From NCBI GenBank assembly GCA_002069025.1, contig MWBK01000061.1, positions 4,626 through 68,625 on the forward strand: 64,000 bases of DNA. Direction: 5' to 3'. Both the position numbers and the translations under genes were made by a program. Source of the stretch: Bacteroidetes bacterium ADurb.Bin302. GTDB taxonomy: Bacteria > Bacteroidota > Bacteroidia > Bacteroidales > Paludibacteraceae. Of this stretch, positions 55,702-64,000 are shown piece after piece; position 1 is the first letter of the stretch; each line of letters starts with the position of its first letter. Under the pieces are notes generated by a model that saw nothing but the letters and a program-made list of their open reading frames with translations, was not told where the DNA came from and made no database searches.

Positions 55702-55740
55702 TAAAAACCACATGGATTTTTTGTTTCCATGTGGTTTTTA
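55702..55740. terminator. Bidirectional terminator between ychF and the LuxR regulator
   Basis: Perfect 15-bp inverted repeat: arms 55702-55716 and 55726-55740, 9-nt loop, with A-rich and T-rich ends in both directions. Confidence 0.85.
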
Positions 55741-55744
55741 TTTT

Positions 55745-58618
55745 CTAAAAGTTCTGTAAGAATTCTGTAAGATTTGTGTCCCTATCTAAATTAAGTTTTT
55801 TGCGTAATCTATAACGACCAATTTCTACGCCTCTAACTGAGATATTTAAAAGAGGTGCAATATCTTTACTTACAAGATTCATTTTTAGGTATGCACATAG
55901 TTTCTTATCGCTTACGGTAAGTCCTTTGTATTGTTCACTCAAACGCTTCATAAAGTCTTGGTGAATATTGTCAAAGTTTTGTTCAAACTTCATCCAATCG
56001 TCGTCGTGTTCTATGTTTGAGTTAATGGAATGTACTAATCGAGTTAGTTTTTTTGAAATAGACTTTCCTTCTTCACTATTTGATAAGCCGCCGGCAATCT
56101 TGCTGATTTCATCTTTTATGTCAATTAGAACTTCATTTTTACGGATTAAGTTCATTGTTGAACTGGCTAATTCGTTGCTTTTATAAACAAGTTCACTCGA
56201 AAGTTGTTCGTTTTTAAGAGCAATAATTTCTTTCTCTTTTTCGGCAGACTCTTCTTCATGCAATTTTTTTTGAGCCTCCATTTGTTTCTTGTTTTCATTT
56301 TCAAGCAAGCTTTCTTTGTATTGGATATATTTGCGTAGCAGCAACAATAAACCAATTAAAAGTAAGAAATATATGGCATATGCCCAGAAAGAGCGATACC
56401 ATGGTGGAGATATCGTGAATGTATATTCTGTAAATGAACTTTCTGAATTACGATTAAATGTCTTTACTTGGAATGTGTAAGTGCCTTCGTGCAAGTTAGT
56501 GTATTCTCTACTTGAAGATAAGTTTGGTTTTGACCAATTATCTTCGTAATTGAGCAGACGAGTAGAGTAGAGGGTTTGATTGTTTTTATTTGATGAGAAA
56601 CTAACCGTACCAAACGTAAATCTTAATGAGTTGTCGCTATATGGTATTTTAATTGGCGCAAACTCTTCAGTTGTTTTAAGATATTGACTAGTAATGTTTT
56701 TCTCACTTTTTGTTGAGTAAATTTGGCGAATAAAGACATCAAACAAATTTGTTTTATCCAACATTTCCAGATTAACCAATGTAAATCCCTCTTCATTAGA
56801 TACAAGTATATTTTCTGAGTCTAGAGCATTTAGGTCAAAATATTCGTACAATAGTTCTTCCGGTATAGAAAAACATTTATTGGGATTACATGTATACACA
56901 TCATCTTTTTGTTTTATGGCAAGACCAATCTGATCAAATTTAACGAACCATAATCTGTCATCTTGGTATTCTTTTAAAGAATAATATTGTCCTCCTCCTA
57001 ATAAACTATTAGTAAGTTGAGTATTAACATCCATGAAGTCTGTTGCAGAGTTGTATCTATGTAAGCCGTCTTCTGCAGCAAATATCAAATCTCCGTTCAC
57101 ACTGAAAACGGAAATATGTTCATTTGTTGGGAATCCTTTTTCAGTGCCATAGAATTTTACACTTTCGGCTTTTTTTAAATCCTTAGACAGATGTATTCTG
57201 TAAACTCCTTTTAAACCATGACTCATCCAAATATCACCGGCTTCATCTTGTTCAAATAAGCGGGAAGATTCATTAAAACCTTCAATATTATGTGAGAAAA
57301 CCCAAAATCCATCTTGTTTTTTCATCAAAAAGAAACCATTATAGTGGCCTGCTATCAAATAATTAGGATTACTACGCAGTTTTTGTATAGTCCAAACACC
57401 TTCAATGTTTGCAATTTTGCGCGAATATTTACCATTTATCTCAAATAGTCCTTTGTGATGGCAGCAATAAATATGATTATCAATCTGTTTGATTGCATAT
57501 ACCTGACCTTGAGTTCCATCAATAGTTTCAATGGCTCCTATTTCACTATTAGCATACTTTGTAACAAACAATCCTTGGTTTGTGCCTAAATATAAATCTG
57601 ATCCAACAATTAAAGAACAATAGCCACTACCATAGGGATTATTTTGTGCAAATAATGAACGGAATGGCGAGTTTATTTTTACATAGTCAATACCCTTGTC
57701 TAGTCCTAACCACAAATTACCTTCCATATCAAAGTCTAGGCTTAAAACAGTATTGTTTTGTAAGCCGGAATCCATATTGATAATTGTGTATTCCTTTGTT
57801 TTTAGATTTAAAACAACAACACCATTTTGTACAGTACCAACTGCAAGTGTTTGACCATTAATTTCTGCGCAAAATGCTTGATATTTAATCAAAATGTCGT
57901 TAATAGGAAGTGTAGATTTCTTCATTTCACCATTTTGGTAATCGTATATTCCATGACTTTCGGTGATGAATGCGATAGCATTGTCTTCCATTGGTAGAAT
58001 GGCGCAAACGCTTTTATTCTGTAATTCCTCGCAATTAGGAAGTGAAATGAAACTTGTACCAATTAAAACAAAAACGCCATCTGTGTCAGATGTTAGATAA
58101 AGTGCGTTATTAAAAACTGCTGAGAATTTGATTTTTGCAGGAGTATCCAATTTAGTTATTTGTCCATTTTCATAGAAGAAAATTTGATTTGTTCCTTGAA
58201 AAACAATACTGTTGTTAAGTATACTAATGTGCCATATTTCACCGAACGTCAGGTCTTTCTCCGGTAGGAGAGCTGATAATGATTCGTATTCTGATAAGCC
58301 ATTTCTTTGAGCTTTAAAAACTCCGAATTCGTTATATGCGCCAACGTAAATATCGCCTGCCGGAGTAATTTTTAATGATCTGACATTATTGCCTGAACCC
58401 GGAAATTGAGATGAAGTCCATCTTATTCCGTCATAAGACAACAGTCCATTCATATTGGCAAAATACATCAAGCCATTACGTTGTTGAGATACACCCCAGT
58501 TCTGTGCACCTAACTTGTAGTCCATCTTGTAGAAATTCTGAATGGGCTGACGAATTGTTGCACTTACTGATGCCAGTATGCTTAAAAAAACAATTAGGAC
58601 AGTTAGTAGCCGTTTCAT
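55745..58618 (-). CDS. Membrane-anchored propeller sensor with LuxR-type HTH
   Basis: 957-residue one-component regulator. Signal peptide (about 1-21), a periplasmic array of two-component-regulator-propeller repeats (about 30-640; units such as DMEGNLWLGLDKGIDYV), a Y_Y_Y domain (about 660-740, YEDNWSKP and GTYTFQVKTFN), one membrane helix (about 741-762), a cytoplasmic coiled coil (about 765-800) and a LuxR/GerE-like helix-turn-helix at the end (SDKKLCAYLKMNLVSKDIAPLLNISVRGVEIGRYRLRKKL). Kinase and receiver domains are absent, so it differs from hybrid two-component systems. The ligand is probably extracellular; target genes are unknown. Confidence 0.9.
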   Translation of the reverse strand: MKRLLTVLIVFLSILASVSATIRQPIQNFYKMDYKLGAQNWGVSQQRNGLMYFANMNGLLSYDGIRWTSSQFPGSGNNVRSLKITPAGDIYVGAYNEFGVFKAQRNGLSEYESLSALLPEKDLTFGEIWHISILNNSIVFQGTNQIFFYENGQITKLDTPAKIKFSAVFNNALYLTSDTDGVFVLIGTSFISLPNCEELQNKSVCAILPMEDNAIAFITESHGIYDYQNGEMKKSTLPINDILIKYQAFCAEINGQTLAVGTVQNGVVVLNLKTKEYTIINMDSGLQNNTVLSLDFDMEGNLWLGLDKGIDYVKINSPFRSLFAQNNPYGSGYCSLIVGSDLYLGTNQGLFVTKYANSEIGAIETIDGTQGQVYAIKQIDNHIYCCHHKGLFEINGKYSRKIANIEGVWTIQKLRSNPNYLIAGHYNGFFLMKKQDGFWVFSHNIEGFNESSRLFEQDEAGDIWMSHGLKGVYRIHLSKDLKKAESVKFYGTEKGFPTNEHISVFSVNGDLIFAAEDGLHRYNSATDFMDVNTQLTNSLLGGGQYYSLKEYQDDRLWFVKFDQIGLAIKQKDDVYTCNPNKCFSIPEELLYEYFDLNALDSENILVSNEEGFTLVNLEMLDKTNLFDVFIRQIYSTKSEKNITSQYLKTTEEFAPIKIPYSDNSLRFTFGTVSFSSNKNNQTLYSTRLLNYEDNWSKPNLSSSREYTNLHEGTYTFQVKTFNRNSESSFTEYTFTISPPWYRSFWAYAIYFLLLIGLLLLLRKYIQYKESLLENENKKQMEAQKKLHEEESAEKEKEIIALKNEQLSSELVYKSNELASSTMNLIRKNEVLIDIKDEISKIAGGLSNSEEGKSISKKLTRLVHSINSNIEHDDDWMKFEQNFDNIHQDFMKRLSEQYKGLTVSDKKLCAYLKMNLVSKDIAPLLNISVRGVEIGRYRLRKKLNLDRDTNLTEFLQNF

Positions 58619-58675
58619 AAGTATTTAATTTAAGGTTTTCTTGTACAAATTACTTCACATAAAAGTATATAGTTG

Positions 58676-59548
58676 CTAAAAATAGTTATTCTCTTCCTTC
58701 AAAATGCCGCTAATTAATTCGTTTGCTAGTCGGCTTGCACCAAAACGAAGATATTCATTATTCAACCATTCTTCACCTAAAACATCTTTTATTATGGTGT
58801 AGTATAATAGAGCATCTTGCGTTTTGTTTATACCGCCTGCTATTTTGATGCCATGTTGTATTCCTGTTTTTTCGTAATATGCTTTTATTGCTAAACACAT
58901 TGTGTAAACAGAGTATATATCAGTAGATCCTTCCTTGCCTGTACTTGTTTTAATATAGTCAGCTCCAGCCTCCATTGCAATTATTGATGCTTTGAAGATG
59001 TTCTCGTATGTGTTAAGTAATGCTGTTTCCAATATCACCTTTAGAGTATATTCGTGGACTGCTGCTTTTATCTCCTGAATCTCGTCGAAAATATAATCGT
59101 AATTACCAATTAAGAATTGTCCAACAGGTAGAACCATATCTATTTCTGTTGCTCCATCTGAAATAGCAAGTGCTGATTCTGCAAGTTTAACAGCTGTGAA
59201 TGTCTGGGATGAAGGGAAGCCGATTACGCTTGTTATGCCGATTTCTTCAATAAGTAAACTTTTTACAGTTTCTACACATACAGGATACACACAAATTCCT
59301 GCGAGTTTTGGAAGTTCCGGTATTTTTTCATTTAGAAGATTTACTTTTTCAACAAGTGATTCAATTGTTTTTTCGTTATCTGTTGATTTTAGTGATGTGA
59401 TTTCTAAACAAGAAAATATGAGTTTCAAGGAGGCACTTGTATCATTGTTTTCGTAATGCTCATCAATAATTCTTTTTGCCTCACTTTTTATTTTATTCTC
59501 AGTTCCATTAAACGGGTAGTTCTTCAATAATCCTTCGAAATCTTTCAT
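58676..59548 (-). CDS. deoC: Deoxyribose-phosphate aldolase
   Basis: Cleaves deoxyribose 5-phosphate to glyceraldehyde 3-phosphate and acetaldehyde. Schiff-base lysine K200 in DYIKTSTGKEG, second lysine of KIAGGINKTQDALLYY, and VILETALL. The protein (290 residues) is longer at the N-terminus than E. coli DeoC, as in other Bacteroidetes. It is the last gene of the mnmG-apt-uvrC-dtd-deoC run. Confidence 0.95.
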   Translation of the reverse strand: MKDFEGLLKNYPFNGTENKIKSEAKRIIDEHYENNDTSASLKLIFSCLEITSLKSTDNEKTIESLVEKVNLLNEKIPELPKLAGICVYPVCVETVKSLLIEEIGITSVIGFPSSQTFTAVKLAESALAISDGATEIDMVLPVGQFLIGNYDYIFDEIQEIKAAVHEYTLKVILETALLNTYENIFKASIIAMEAGADYIKTSTGKEGSTDIYSVYTMCLAIKAYYEKTGIQHGIKIAGGINKTQDALLYYTIIKDVLGEEWLNNEYLRFGASRLANELISGILKEENNYF

Positions 59549-59577
59549 ATTGTATTGATTCTTTTGCTTGGTGATTG

Positions 59578-60033
59578 TTAATACGCTTTAGATTTTGAGT
59601 CCATCCATATAGTAGTTGGACCATCATTTTGTAGCATAATTTGCATATCTGCTCCAAAAATACCTTTTTTTATCTCTTTTTTCAACAATTCGGACAATTT
59701 TTTGCAAAAATCTTCATAAATAGGCATTGCTATCAATCCTTTTGATGCGCGAATGTATGAAGGGCGGTTCCCTTTTTGTGTTATTGCCATTAAAGTGAAT
59801 TGGCTGATGCATAAAATTTCCCCGTCAATATCTAAGACTGATAAATTCATTACTTTTTGTCGGTCATTGAAAATTCTGAGGTTAACAATTTTTTGTGCAA
59901 GATAGTTTTCGTCTTCTTCGGTATCGCTGTCTTCAATCCCAACAAAAACTAAAAGTCCGGTTTTTATCTCCCCAACTATTTTTTTATCTACTTCAACTTT
60001 TGCGTGTTTTACGCGCTGTATTACTGCCCTCAT
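59578..60033 (-). CDS. dtd: D-aminoacyl-tRNA deacylase
   Basis: Removes D-amino acids (and glycine) mischarged on tRNA. 151 residues with MRAVIQRVKHAKVEV, ISQFTLMA (SQF motif) and NDGPTTIW, where the usual GPVT reads GPTT. Neighbours are uvrC (12 nt upstream) and deoC (29 nt downstream); the mazG-like gene that often sits in this cluster is absent. Confidence 0.94.
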   Translation of the reverse strand: MRAVIQRVKHAKVEVDKKIVGEIKTGLLVFVGIEDSDTEEDENYLAQKIVNLRIFNDRQKVMNLSVLDIDGEILCISQFTLMAITQKGNRPSYIRASKGLIAMPIYEDFCKKLSELLKKEIKKGIFGADMQIMLQNDGPTTIWMDSKSKAY

Positions 60034-60045
60034 TACGAATCGTTT

Positions 60046-61878
60046 TTAAATTTTTAATTCTGGAGCCGTCAAAATAGGATGAAAATGTTCATAAATTATT
60101 GATGCTCTGGCGTTTCCAACAATTTCTGCTAATTCTATTTTTTCTGCCGTTTGGATGCGTTTTACGCTTTTGAAATGTAAAATCAGTAATGATTTGGTTT
60201 TTTCACCAATTCCTTTTATTTCGTCAAGTTCAGAATGGATTTGTGTCTTACTTCTTTTTTCTCTGTGAAAGGAAATGGCAAAGCGATGAACTTCGTCTTG
60301 TATGCCTGATAAAAATTTAAATAAATTGTCGGTTGGTTTGAGTCCGATTGCTTGTGGTGGAAAACCAAAAAGTAATTCATTGGTTTGATGCTTGTCGTTT
60401 TTGGCAAGGCCGGCTATTGGAATTGACAAACCAAGTTGGGATACAACTATATCTCTTATTGCATTCATTTGGCCGATACCGCCATCGGCAATTATCAAGT
60501 CGGGTAGTGTAGTATTTTCGTTTATCATTCTTTGGTATCTACGAAAAACTACCTCGCGCATTGAAGCATAGTCATCAGGACCCTGTACTGTTTTTATATT
60601 GTATTTTCTATAATCGGATTTGCATGGTTTAGCCTTGCGGTATACGACGCATGCTGCGACAGCATCACTGCCCGAGATATTTGAATTATCAAAACATTCT
60701 ATATGCATTGGCAATCTGTCAAGGTGAAGAGCGTTTTGCAGATCTTTTAAAATCTGTGTTGATCTTTGTTCGAGATTGAGTTTCTCACTTTGTTTCAGTC
60801 TGTCAATACGATATTGCTTAACATTTTGCAGAGAAAGATCTAGTAGTTTCTTTTTATCGCCTTTTTGTGGGATGCTTATCTGTGTATCATTTAATTCAAG
60901 TTCTGGTAAGAAAGGCACAATTATTTGTTTAGAATTACTATTCAGCCTACTTCTAAGTTCTAATATGGCTATTGCTAATAGCTCTTCTTTTGATTCGTCT
61001 AATTTTTTATGGCATTCTATTGTAAATCCCTGAATAATAGATCCTTTGCTTATTCGTAGGATGTTTATGTAGGCAATATTATCATATTCCTCGTATCCAA
61101 ACACGTCTAAATCATCATCGTGTGTGGTTGTTATTATTGTTTTACTTTGATATTGTAATAGAGCATCGTATTTTAGCTTTAATTCTTGAGCCTTTTCAAA
61201 TTGATAATTTCCGGCTAAGTTTTGTATCTCTTTTAATAAATAGTCTGTTATTGCGCGGCTATTTCCTTTGGCTATTTCCTTGATTTCAGCTATCATCTTT
61301 TGGTAGTCGTCTTTTTTTTGATATCCTACGCAGCATCCAAGACAATTATGAATGTGATACTGCAAGCAAACACTATATTTACCTGCAGCGATACTATCTT
61401 CTTTAAGCGGAAGTCTACAAGTGCGTATAGGATAAATTTTTTTAATGAGTTCGAGTAGTGTATCTAAAACCCAAACTGAACTATATGGACCAAAGTATTC
61501 AGCTCCGCGAAAAACCTGTCTTGATTTAAAAACGCGAGGAAATTCTTCTTTTGTGATACACAACCAAGGATATGTTTTACCATCTTTAAGTAAAATATTA
61601 TATCGAGGTTGATATTTTTTTATGAGATTGTTCTCTAAAAGTAAAGCGTCTGCTTCTGTGTTTACCACAATATACTTTAAGTCGTATATTTTTTTTACAA
61701 GTACGTTTACTTTTGCAGAAGTTTGTGTTTTGTTAAAGTAAGAAGAAACCCTACGTTTTAAATTCTTCGCCTTGCCTACATATATTATCAAACCGTCTTC
61801 ATTGTAGTATTGGTAAACACCGGGTGTTTCAGGTAATGAAGATACAATTTGTTTTATGTGTTCAAGACGTGTGCTCAC
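60046..61878 (-). CDS. uvrC: Excinuclease ABC subunit C
   Basis: Nuclease that makes both incisions in nucleotide excision repair. 610 residues: GIY-YIG domain about 15-95 (TPGVYQYYNEDGLIIYVGKAKNL), a four-cysteine segment (CLQYHIHNCLGCCVG), UVR motif for UvrB binding near 200-235, an RNase-H-like endonuclease domain (IECFDNSNISGSDAVAACVV, LIIDGG-type ADGGIGQMNA) and a C-terminal HhH pair. Starts 8 nt after apt. Confidence 0.96.
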   Translation of the reverse strand: MSTRLEHIKQIVSSLPETPGVYQYYNEDGLIIYVGKAKNLKRRVSSYFNKTQTSAKVNVLVKKIYDLKYIVVNTEADALLLENNLIKKYQPRYNILLKDGKTYPWLCITKEEFPRVFKSRQVFRGAEYFGPYSSVWVLDTLLELIKKIYPIRTCRLPLKEDSIAAGKYSVCLQYHIHNCLGCCVGYQKKDDYQKMIAEIKEIAKGNSRAITDYLLKEIQNLAGNYQFEKAQELKLKYDALLQYQSKTIITTTHDDDLDVFGYEEYDNIAYINILRISKGSIIQGFTIECHKKLDESKEELLAIAILELRSRLNSNSKQIIVPFLPELELNDTQISIPQKGDKKKLLDLSLQNVKQYRIDRLKQSEKLNLEQRSTQILKDLQNALHLDRLPMHIECFDNSNISGSDAVAACVVYRKAKPCKSDYRKYNIKTVQGPDDYASMREVVFRRYQRMINENTTLPDLIIADGGIGQMNAIRDIVVSQLGLSIPIAGLAKNDKHQTNELLFGFPPQAIGLKPTDNLFKFLSGIQDEVHRFAISFHREKRSKTQIHSELDEIKGIGEKTKSLLILHFKSVKRIQTAEKIELAEIVGNARASIIYEHFHPILTAPELKI

Positions 61879-61886
61879 ATTTATAT

Positions 61887-62411
61887 TTAATAATGAATAA
61901 GCGAATCAATTTGTGCATTAGCATCAAATAGTCTTCTACCATTTAAGCCATCTAGTTCTGCTAAAAAATTTATATATACTTTTTTGACTCCAAACTTTTT
62001 AATTAACTCGTAAGCTGCTTCCATAGTTCCACCGGTTGCTAATAGGTCATCGTGCAGCAAAACAATATCGTCTGATGATAGGGCATCTTCGTGTATTTGT
62101 ATTGTGTCGACTCCATATTCTTTTGCGTAACTTATTTCAATAACGTTTGCCGGAAGTTTGCCTTTTTTGCGGATAGGAACAAAACCTGCATTAATTTTAT
62201 TTGCAAGAATAGGAGCCATTATAAAGCCACGAGATTCTATTCCTACTACTTTTGTAATATTTAGGTTGCTGTACATATCTACCAGCCTATTTTCAAACCA
62301 TTTCATGCATTCCGGTTTTTTAAATGCAGTTGTGAAGTCGCGAAACAAAATTCCTTTTTGCGGAAAATCCGGAACATCTCTGATTTCTTTTTTTACTTCT
62401 TCAATAGTCAT
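61887..62411 (-). CDS. apt: Adenine phosphoribosyltransferase
   Basis: Purine salvage: adenine + PRPP to AMP. 174 residues; VGIESRGFIMAPILA, PRPP motif VLLHDDLLATGGTMEAA, and the N-terminal DVPDFPQKGILFRDFTTAF. Lies between two parS-like sites (upstream side) and uvrC. Confidence 0.96.
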   Translation of the reverse strand: MTIEEVKKEIRDVPDFPQKGILFRDFTTAFKKPECMKWFENRLVDMYSNLNITKVVGIESRGFIMAPILANKINAGFVPIRKKGKLPANVIEISYAKEYGVDTIQIHEDALSSDDIVLLHDDLLATGGTMEAAYELIKKFGVKKVYINFLAELDGLNGRRLFDANAQIDSLIHY

Positions 62412-62429
62412 GATTTTATTTTTTTTACA

Positions 62430-62445
62430 TGTTCCACGTGGAACG
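62430..62445. promoter_or_regulatory. parS-like site 1
   Basis: TGTTCCACGTGGAACG: 15 of 16 bases of the palindrome TGTTCCACGTGGAACA with the CACGTG core. It resembles the ParB/Spo0J parS consensus TGTTnCACGTGAAACA. Located in the apt-mnmG gap. Confidence 0.7.
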
Positions 62446-62455
62446 AATCTAAAAT

Positions 62456-62471
62456 TGTTCCACGTGGAACA
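62456..62471. promoter_or_regulatory. parS-like site 2
   Basis: TGTTCCACGTGGAACA, a perfect 16-bp palindrome 26 bp centre-to-centre from site 1, 3 nt from the mnmG stop. Two tandem copies in a 63-bp gap argue strongly for function as a ParB-binding centromere site. Confidence 0.75.
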
Positions 62472-62474
62472 TGA

Positions 62475-64000
62475 TTATCTACCCATTAAGGTTAACAAAA
62501 TATTTATATCACTTGGCGATATGCCTGGTATACGAGCTGCTTGTGCAATTGTTTCGGGATCTGCTTTTGTTAGCTTTTGCCTAGCTTCTATTGAAATTGC
62601 CTGAATACTTGAGTATTCGAATTTGCCTTTTATTTTTATTTCTTCTAGTCTTTGTAATTTGTCAGCAATCAATTTTTCTCTACTAATATATCCGGCATAT
62701 TTAACAGAGATTTCTACAGCTTCTGTAATTTCTTCTTTTCTGTTCAGAATTTCGTCAATTTTTAATTTGAGCAAAGGAAGTTCTTCTGCCATTTTTGTAA
62801 TAGACAAATCAGGGCGCAAGAGTATATCTTTGTATTTGGCTCCTTGTTTTATTGGAGAATTTCCAAGTCTTTCTAAAAGAGGATTAATCTCAGCCGGACT
62901 AGCAGTTGTGGTTTCTAGAAAATCTTTTAGAATCGCACATTGTTTTTCTTTTTCCTTCCAAAGTTTATAACGAGTGTTATCTGCCAATCCAATTTTGTGT
63001 GACTTTGTAGTTAGTCGTGCATCAGCATCATCTTGTCTCAATAGAATTCTATATTCGGCTCTAGATGTAAACATTCGATATGGTTCATCAACTCCTTTTG
63101 TTACTAAATCATCAATTAATACGCCGATATATGCTTCGTTTCTTTGCAGTGTAAATTCAGATCCTCCATGGCATTTTTGATGTGCATTGATACCTGCAAT
63201 CAAACCTTGACCGGCAGCTTCTTCATATCCTGTAGTGCCATTTATTTGACCTGCAAAAAATAGATTTTGAATTTGCTTGGTTTCCAAGGAGTGTGTTAGT
63301 TGTGTCGGTTCAAAATAGTCATATTCTATTGCATATCCCGGTCTAAAAATATGAATATTCTTAAATGCAGGAATTGCTTGAAGAGCGTTTATTTGTATAT
63401 CCATAGGAAGCGAAGAAGAAAATCCATTAAGATAATATTCTGTGCTTTCTTCACTCTCCGGTTCCAAAAACAAAGGATGTGTTTGTTTGTCAGGGAAAGT
63501 AATAATTTTTGTTTCAATGCTGGGACAATATCTTGGTCCTATACTTTTGATTTGTCCGTTATAAAGAGGGGAGTCTTTTATACCACTTCTCAAAACATTA
63601 TGTACCTCTTCGTTTGTGTTTAAAAGGTAACATGGTAATTGCTTTAAGTTTCTTGGTTCGTAGTCTAGATAAGAAAACTTATGAAAATCGCAATCTCCAT
63701 TTTGAATTTCAGTTAGGCTTAAATCAACACTGCGTATGTCTATTCTTACAGGTGTTCCTGTTTTCATACGCTGGCTTGTAAATCCAATAGAAGTGAGTTG
63801 TTCTGTAAGGCCGGTACTTGCGGGTTCTGACATTCTTCCACCTTTCACTTGTACTTTACCAACATGAATTAAACCATTTAAAAACGTACCATTTGTCAGC
63901 ACAACACTTTTAGCTTTAAACTCTGCCCCTAAGCTGGTTTTTAGTCCTACTACTTTATTGTTAGATATAATTAGCTGACTAACAGTGTCTTGCCATATAT
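62475..64000 (-). CDS. mnmG: MnmG (GidA), tRNA uridine-modifying enzyme, C-terminal part
   Basis: FAD enzyme that with MnmE builds the carboxymethylaminomethyl group on U34 of some tRNAs. The window cuts the N-terminus: about 508 of roughly 620 residues remain, open to the window edge. Visible: LTSIGFTSQRMKTGTPVRID, RYCPSIETKI, FRPGYAIEYDYFEP, FAGQINGTTGYEEAAGQGLIAGINA, SRAEYRILLRQDDADARLT and the C-terminal helical MnmE-binding domain. The FAD-binding GxGxxG is outside the window. Heads the apt-uvrC-dtd-deoC run. Confidence 0.96.
   Translation of the reverse strand, partial: IWQDTVSQLIISNNKVVGLKTSLGAEFKAKSVVLTNGTFLNGLIHVGKVQVKGGRMSEPASTGLTEQLTSIGFTSQRMKTGTPVRIDIRSVDLSLTEIQNGDCDFHKFSYLDYEPRNLKQLPCYLLNTNEEVHNVLRSGIKDSPLYNGQIKSIGPRYCPSIETKIITFPDKQTHPLFLEPESEESTEYYLNGFSSSLPMDIQINALQAIPAFKNIHIFRPGYAIEYDYFEPTQLTHSLETKQIQNLFFAGQINGTTGYEEAAGQGLIAGINAHQKCHGGSEFTLQRNEAYIGVLIDDLVTKGVDEPYRMFTSRAEYRILLRQDDADARLTTKSHKIGLADNTRYKLWKEKEKQCAILKDFLETTTASPAEINPLLERLGNSPIKQGAKYKDILLRPDLSITKMAEELPLLKLKIDEILNRKEEITEAVEISVKYAGYISREKLIADKLQRLEEIKIKGKFEYSSIQAISIEARQKLTKADPETIAQAARIPGISPSDINILLTLMGR

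Overview
The window is AT-rich chromosomal DNA from a member of the Bacteroidetes, most likely a Bacteroidales relative with a type IX secretion system (T9SS). The evidence is gene content: a PorX-type response regulator with a PglZ domain, a PorE-type TPR/propeller/OmpA lipoprotein, the RprX/RprY pair, the purH-mreB-mreC-mreD-mrdA-rodA order, an mnmG-apt-uvrC-dtd-deoC run, an archaeal-type ProRS, DUF4254 and DUF4294 proteins and a tiny RRM protein. Promoter sequences agree, with repeated TAnnTTTG -7 elements, sometimes with TTTG or TTG about 19-21 nt upstream. I see no prophage, insertion sequence, CRISPR array, rRNA or tRNA. Coding density is very high and most operons use 1-4 nt stop/start overlaps.

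Layout. 0-4.5 kb: the end of clpX, recQ, and a two-lipoprotein unit headed by an astacin-like metalloprotease behind a repeat-rich promoter. 4.6-11 kb: ksgA diverging from a GtrA/flippase-like pair, then porX, an LD-carboxypeptidase, a CPBP protease and a conserved unknown. 11-13 kb: ddl and a polyprenyl synthase. 13.3-20.8 kb: gyrB, a LOG protein, DUF4254 and surface-glycan genes (GT9, GT4, an O-antigen ligase/polymerase, a GT2-like protein). 20.8-31 kb: a second polyprenyl synthase, the RRM protein, the whole rod-shape operon with purH, then folA-thyA. 31-37 kb: porE-like, rprY, rprX, a THUMP methyltransferase and a small membrane protein. 37-46 kb: a compact polysaccharide operon (wzx, wzy, one GT2, three GT4, an epimerase) directly after proS. 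46-50.4 kb: DUF4294, a two-gene predicted outer-membrane-protein unit and nadA. 51-64 kb: dprA, vanZ-like, hemW, a coiled-coil protein, ychF, a large propeller/LuxR regulator, deoC, dtd, uvrC, apt and the 3' part of mnmG.

Much of the window serves the cell envelope: lipid carrier synthesis (two polyprenyl synthases), peptidoglycan (ddl, RodA/PBP2/Mre, LD-carboxypeptidase), two glycan clusters, a T9SS regulator and a T9SS-associated lipoprotein. The rest is nucleotide metabolism and DNA maintenance.

The most interesting signals are intergenic. (1) Two near-identical elements of about 112 bp lie 20.8 kb apart. Each has its own promoter, a dyad over the -33 region, about 70 nt of transcript and a strong intrinsic terminator, and each points into the 3' end of an oppositely oriented gene (thyA, dprA). 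They look like paralogous small RNAs, and an RRM RNA-binding protein is encoded in the same window. (2) Two tandem parS-like 16-mers lie between mnmG and apt. (3) A perfect 20-bp palindrome carries -7 elements on both strands between ksgA and the GtrA gene.
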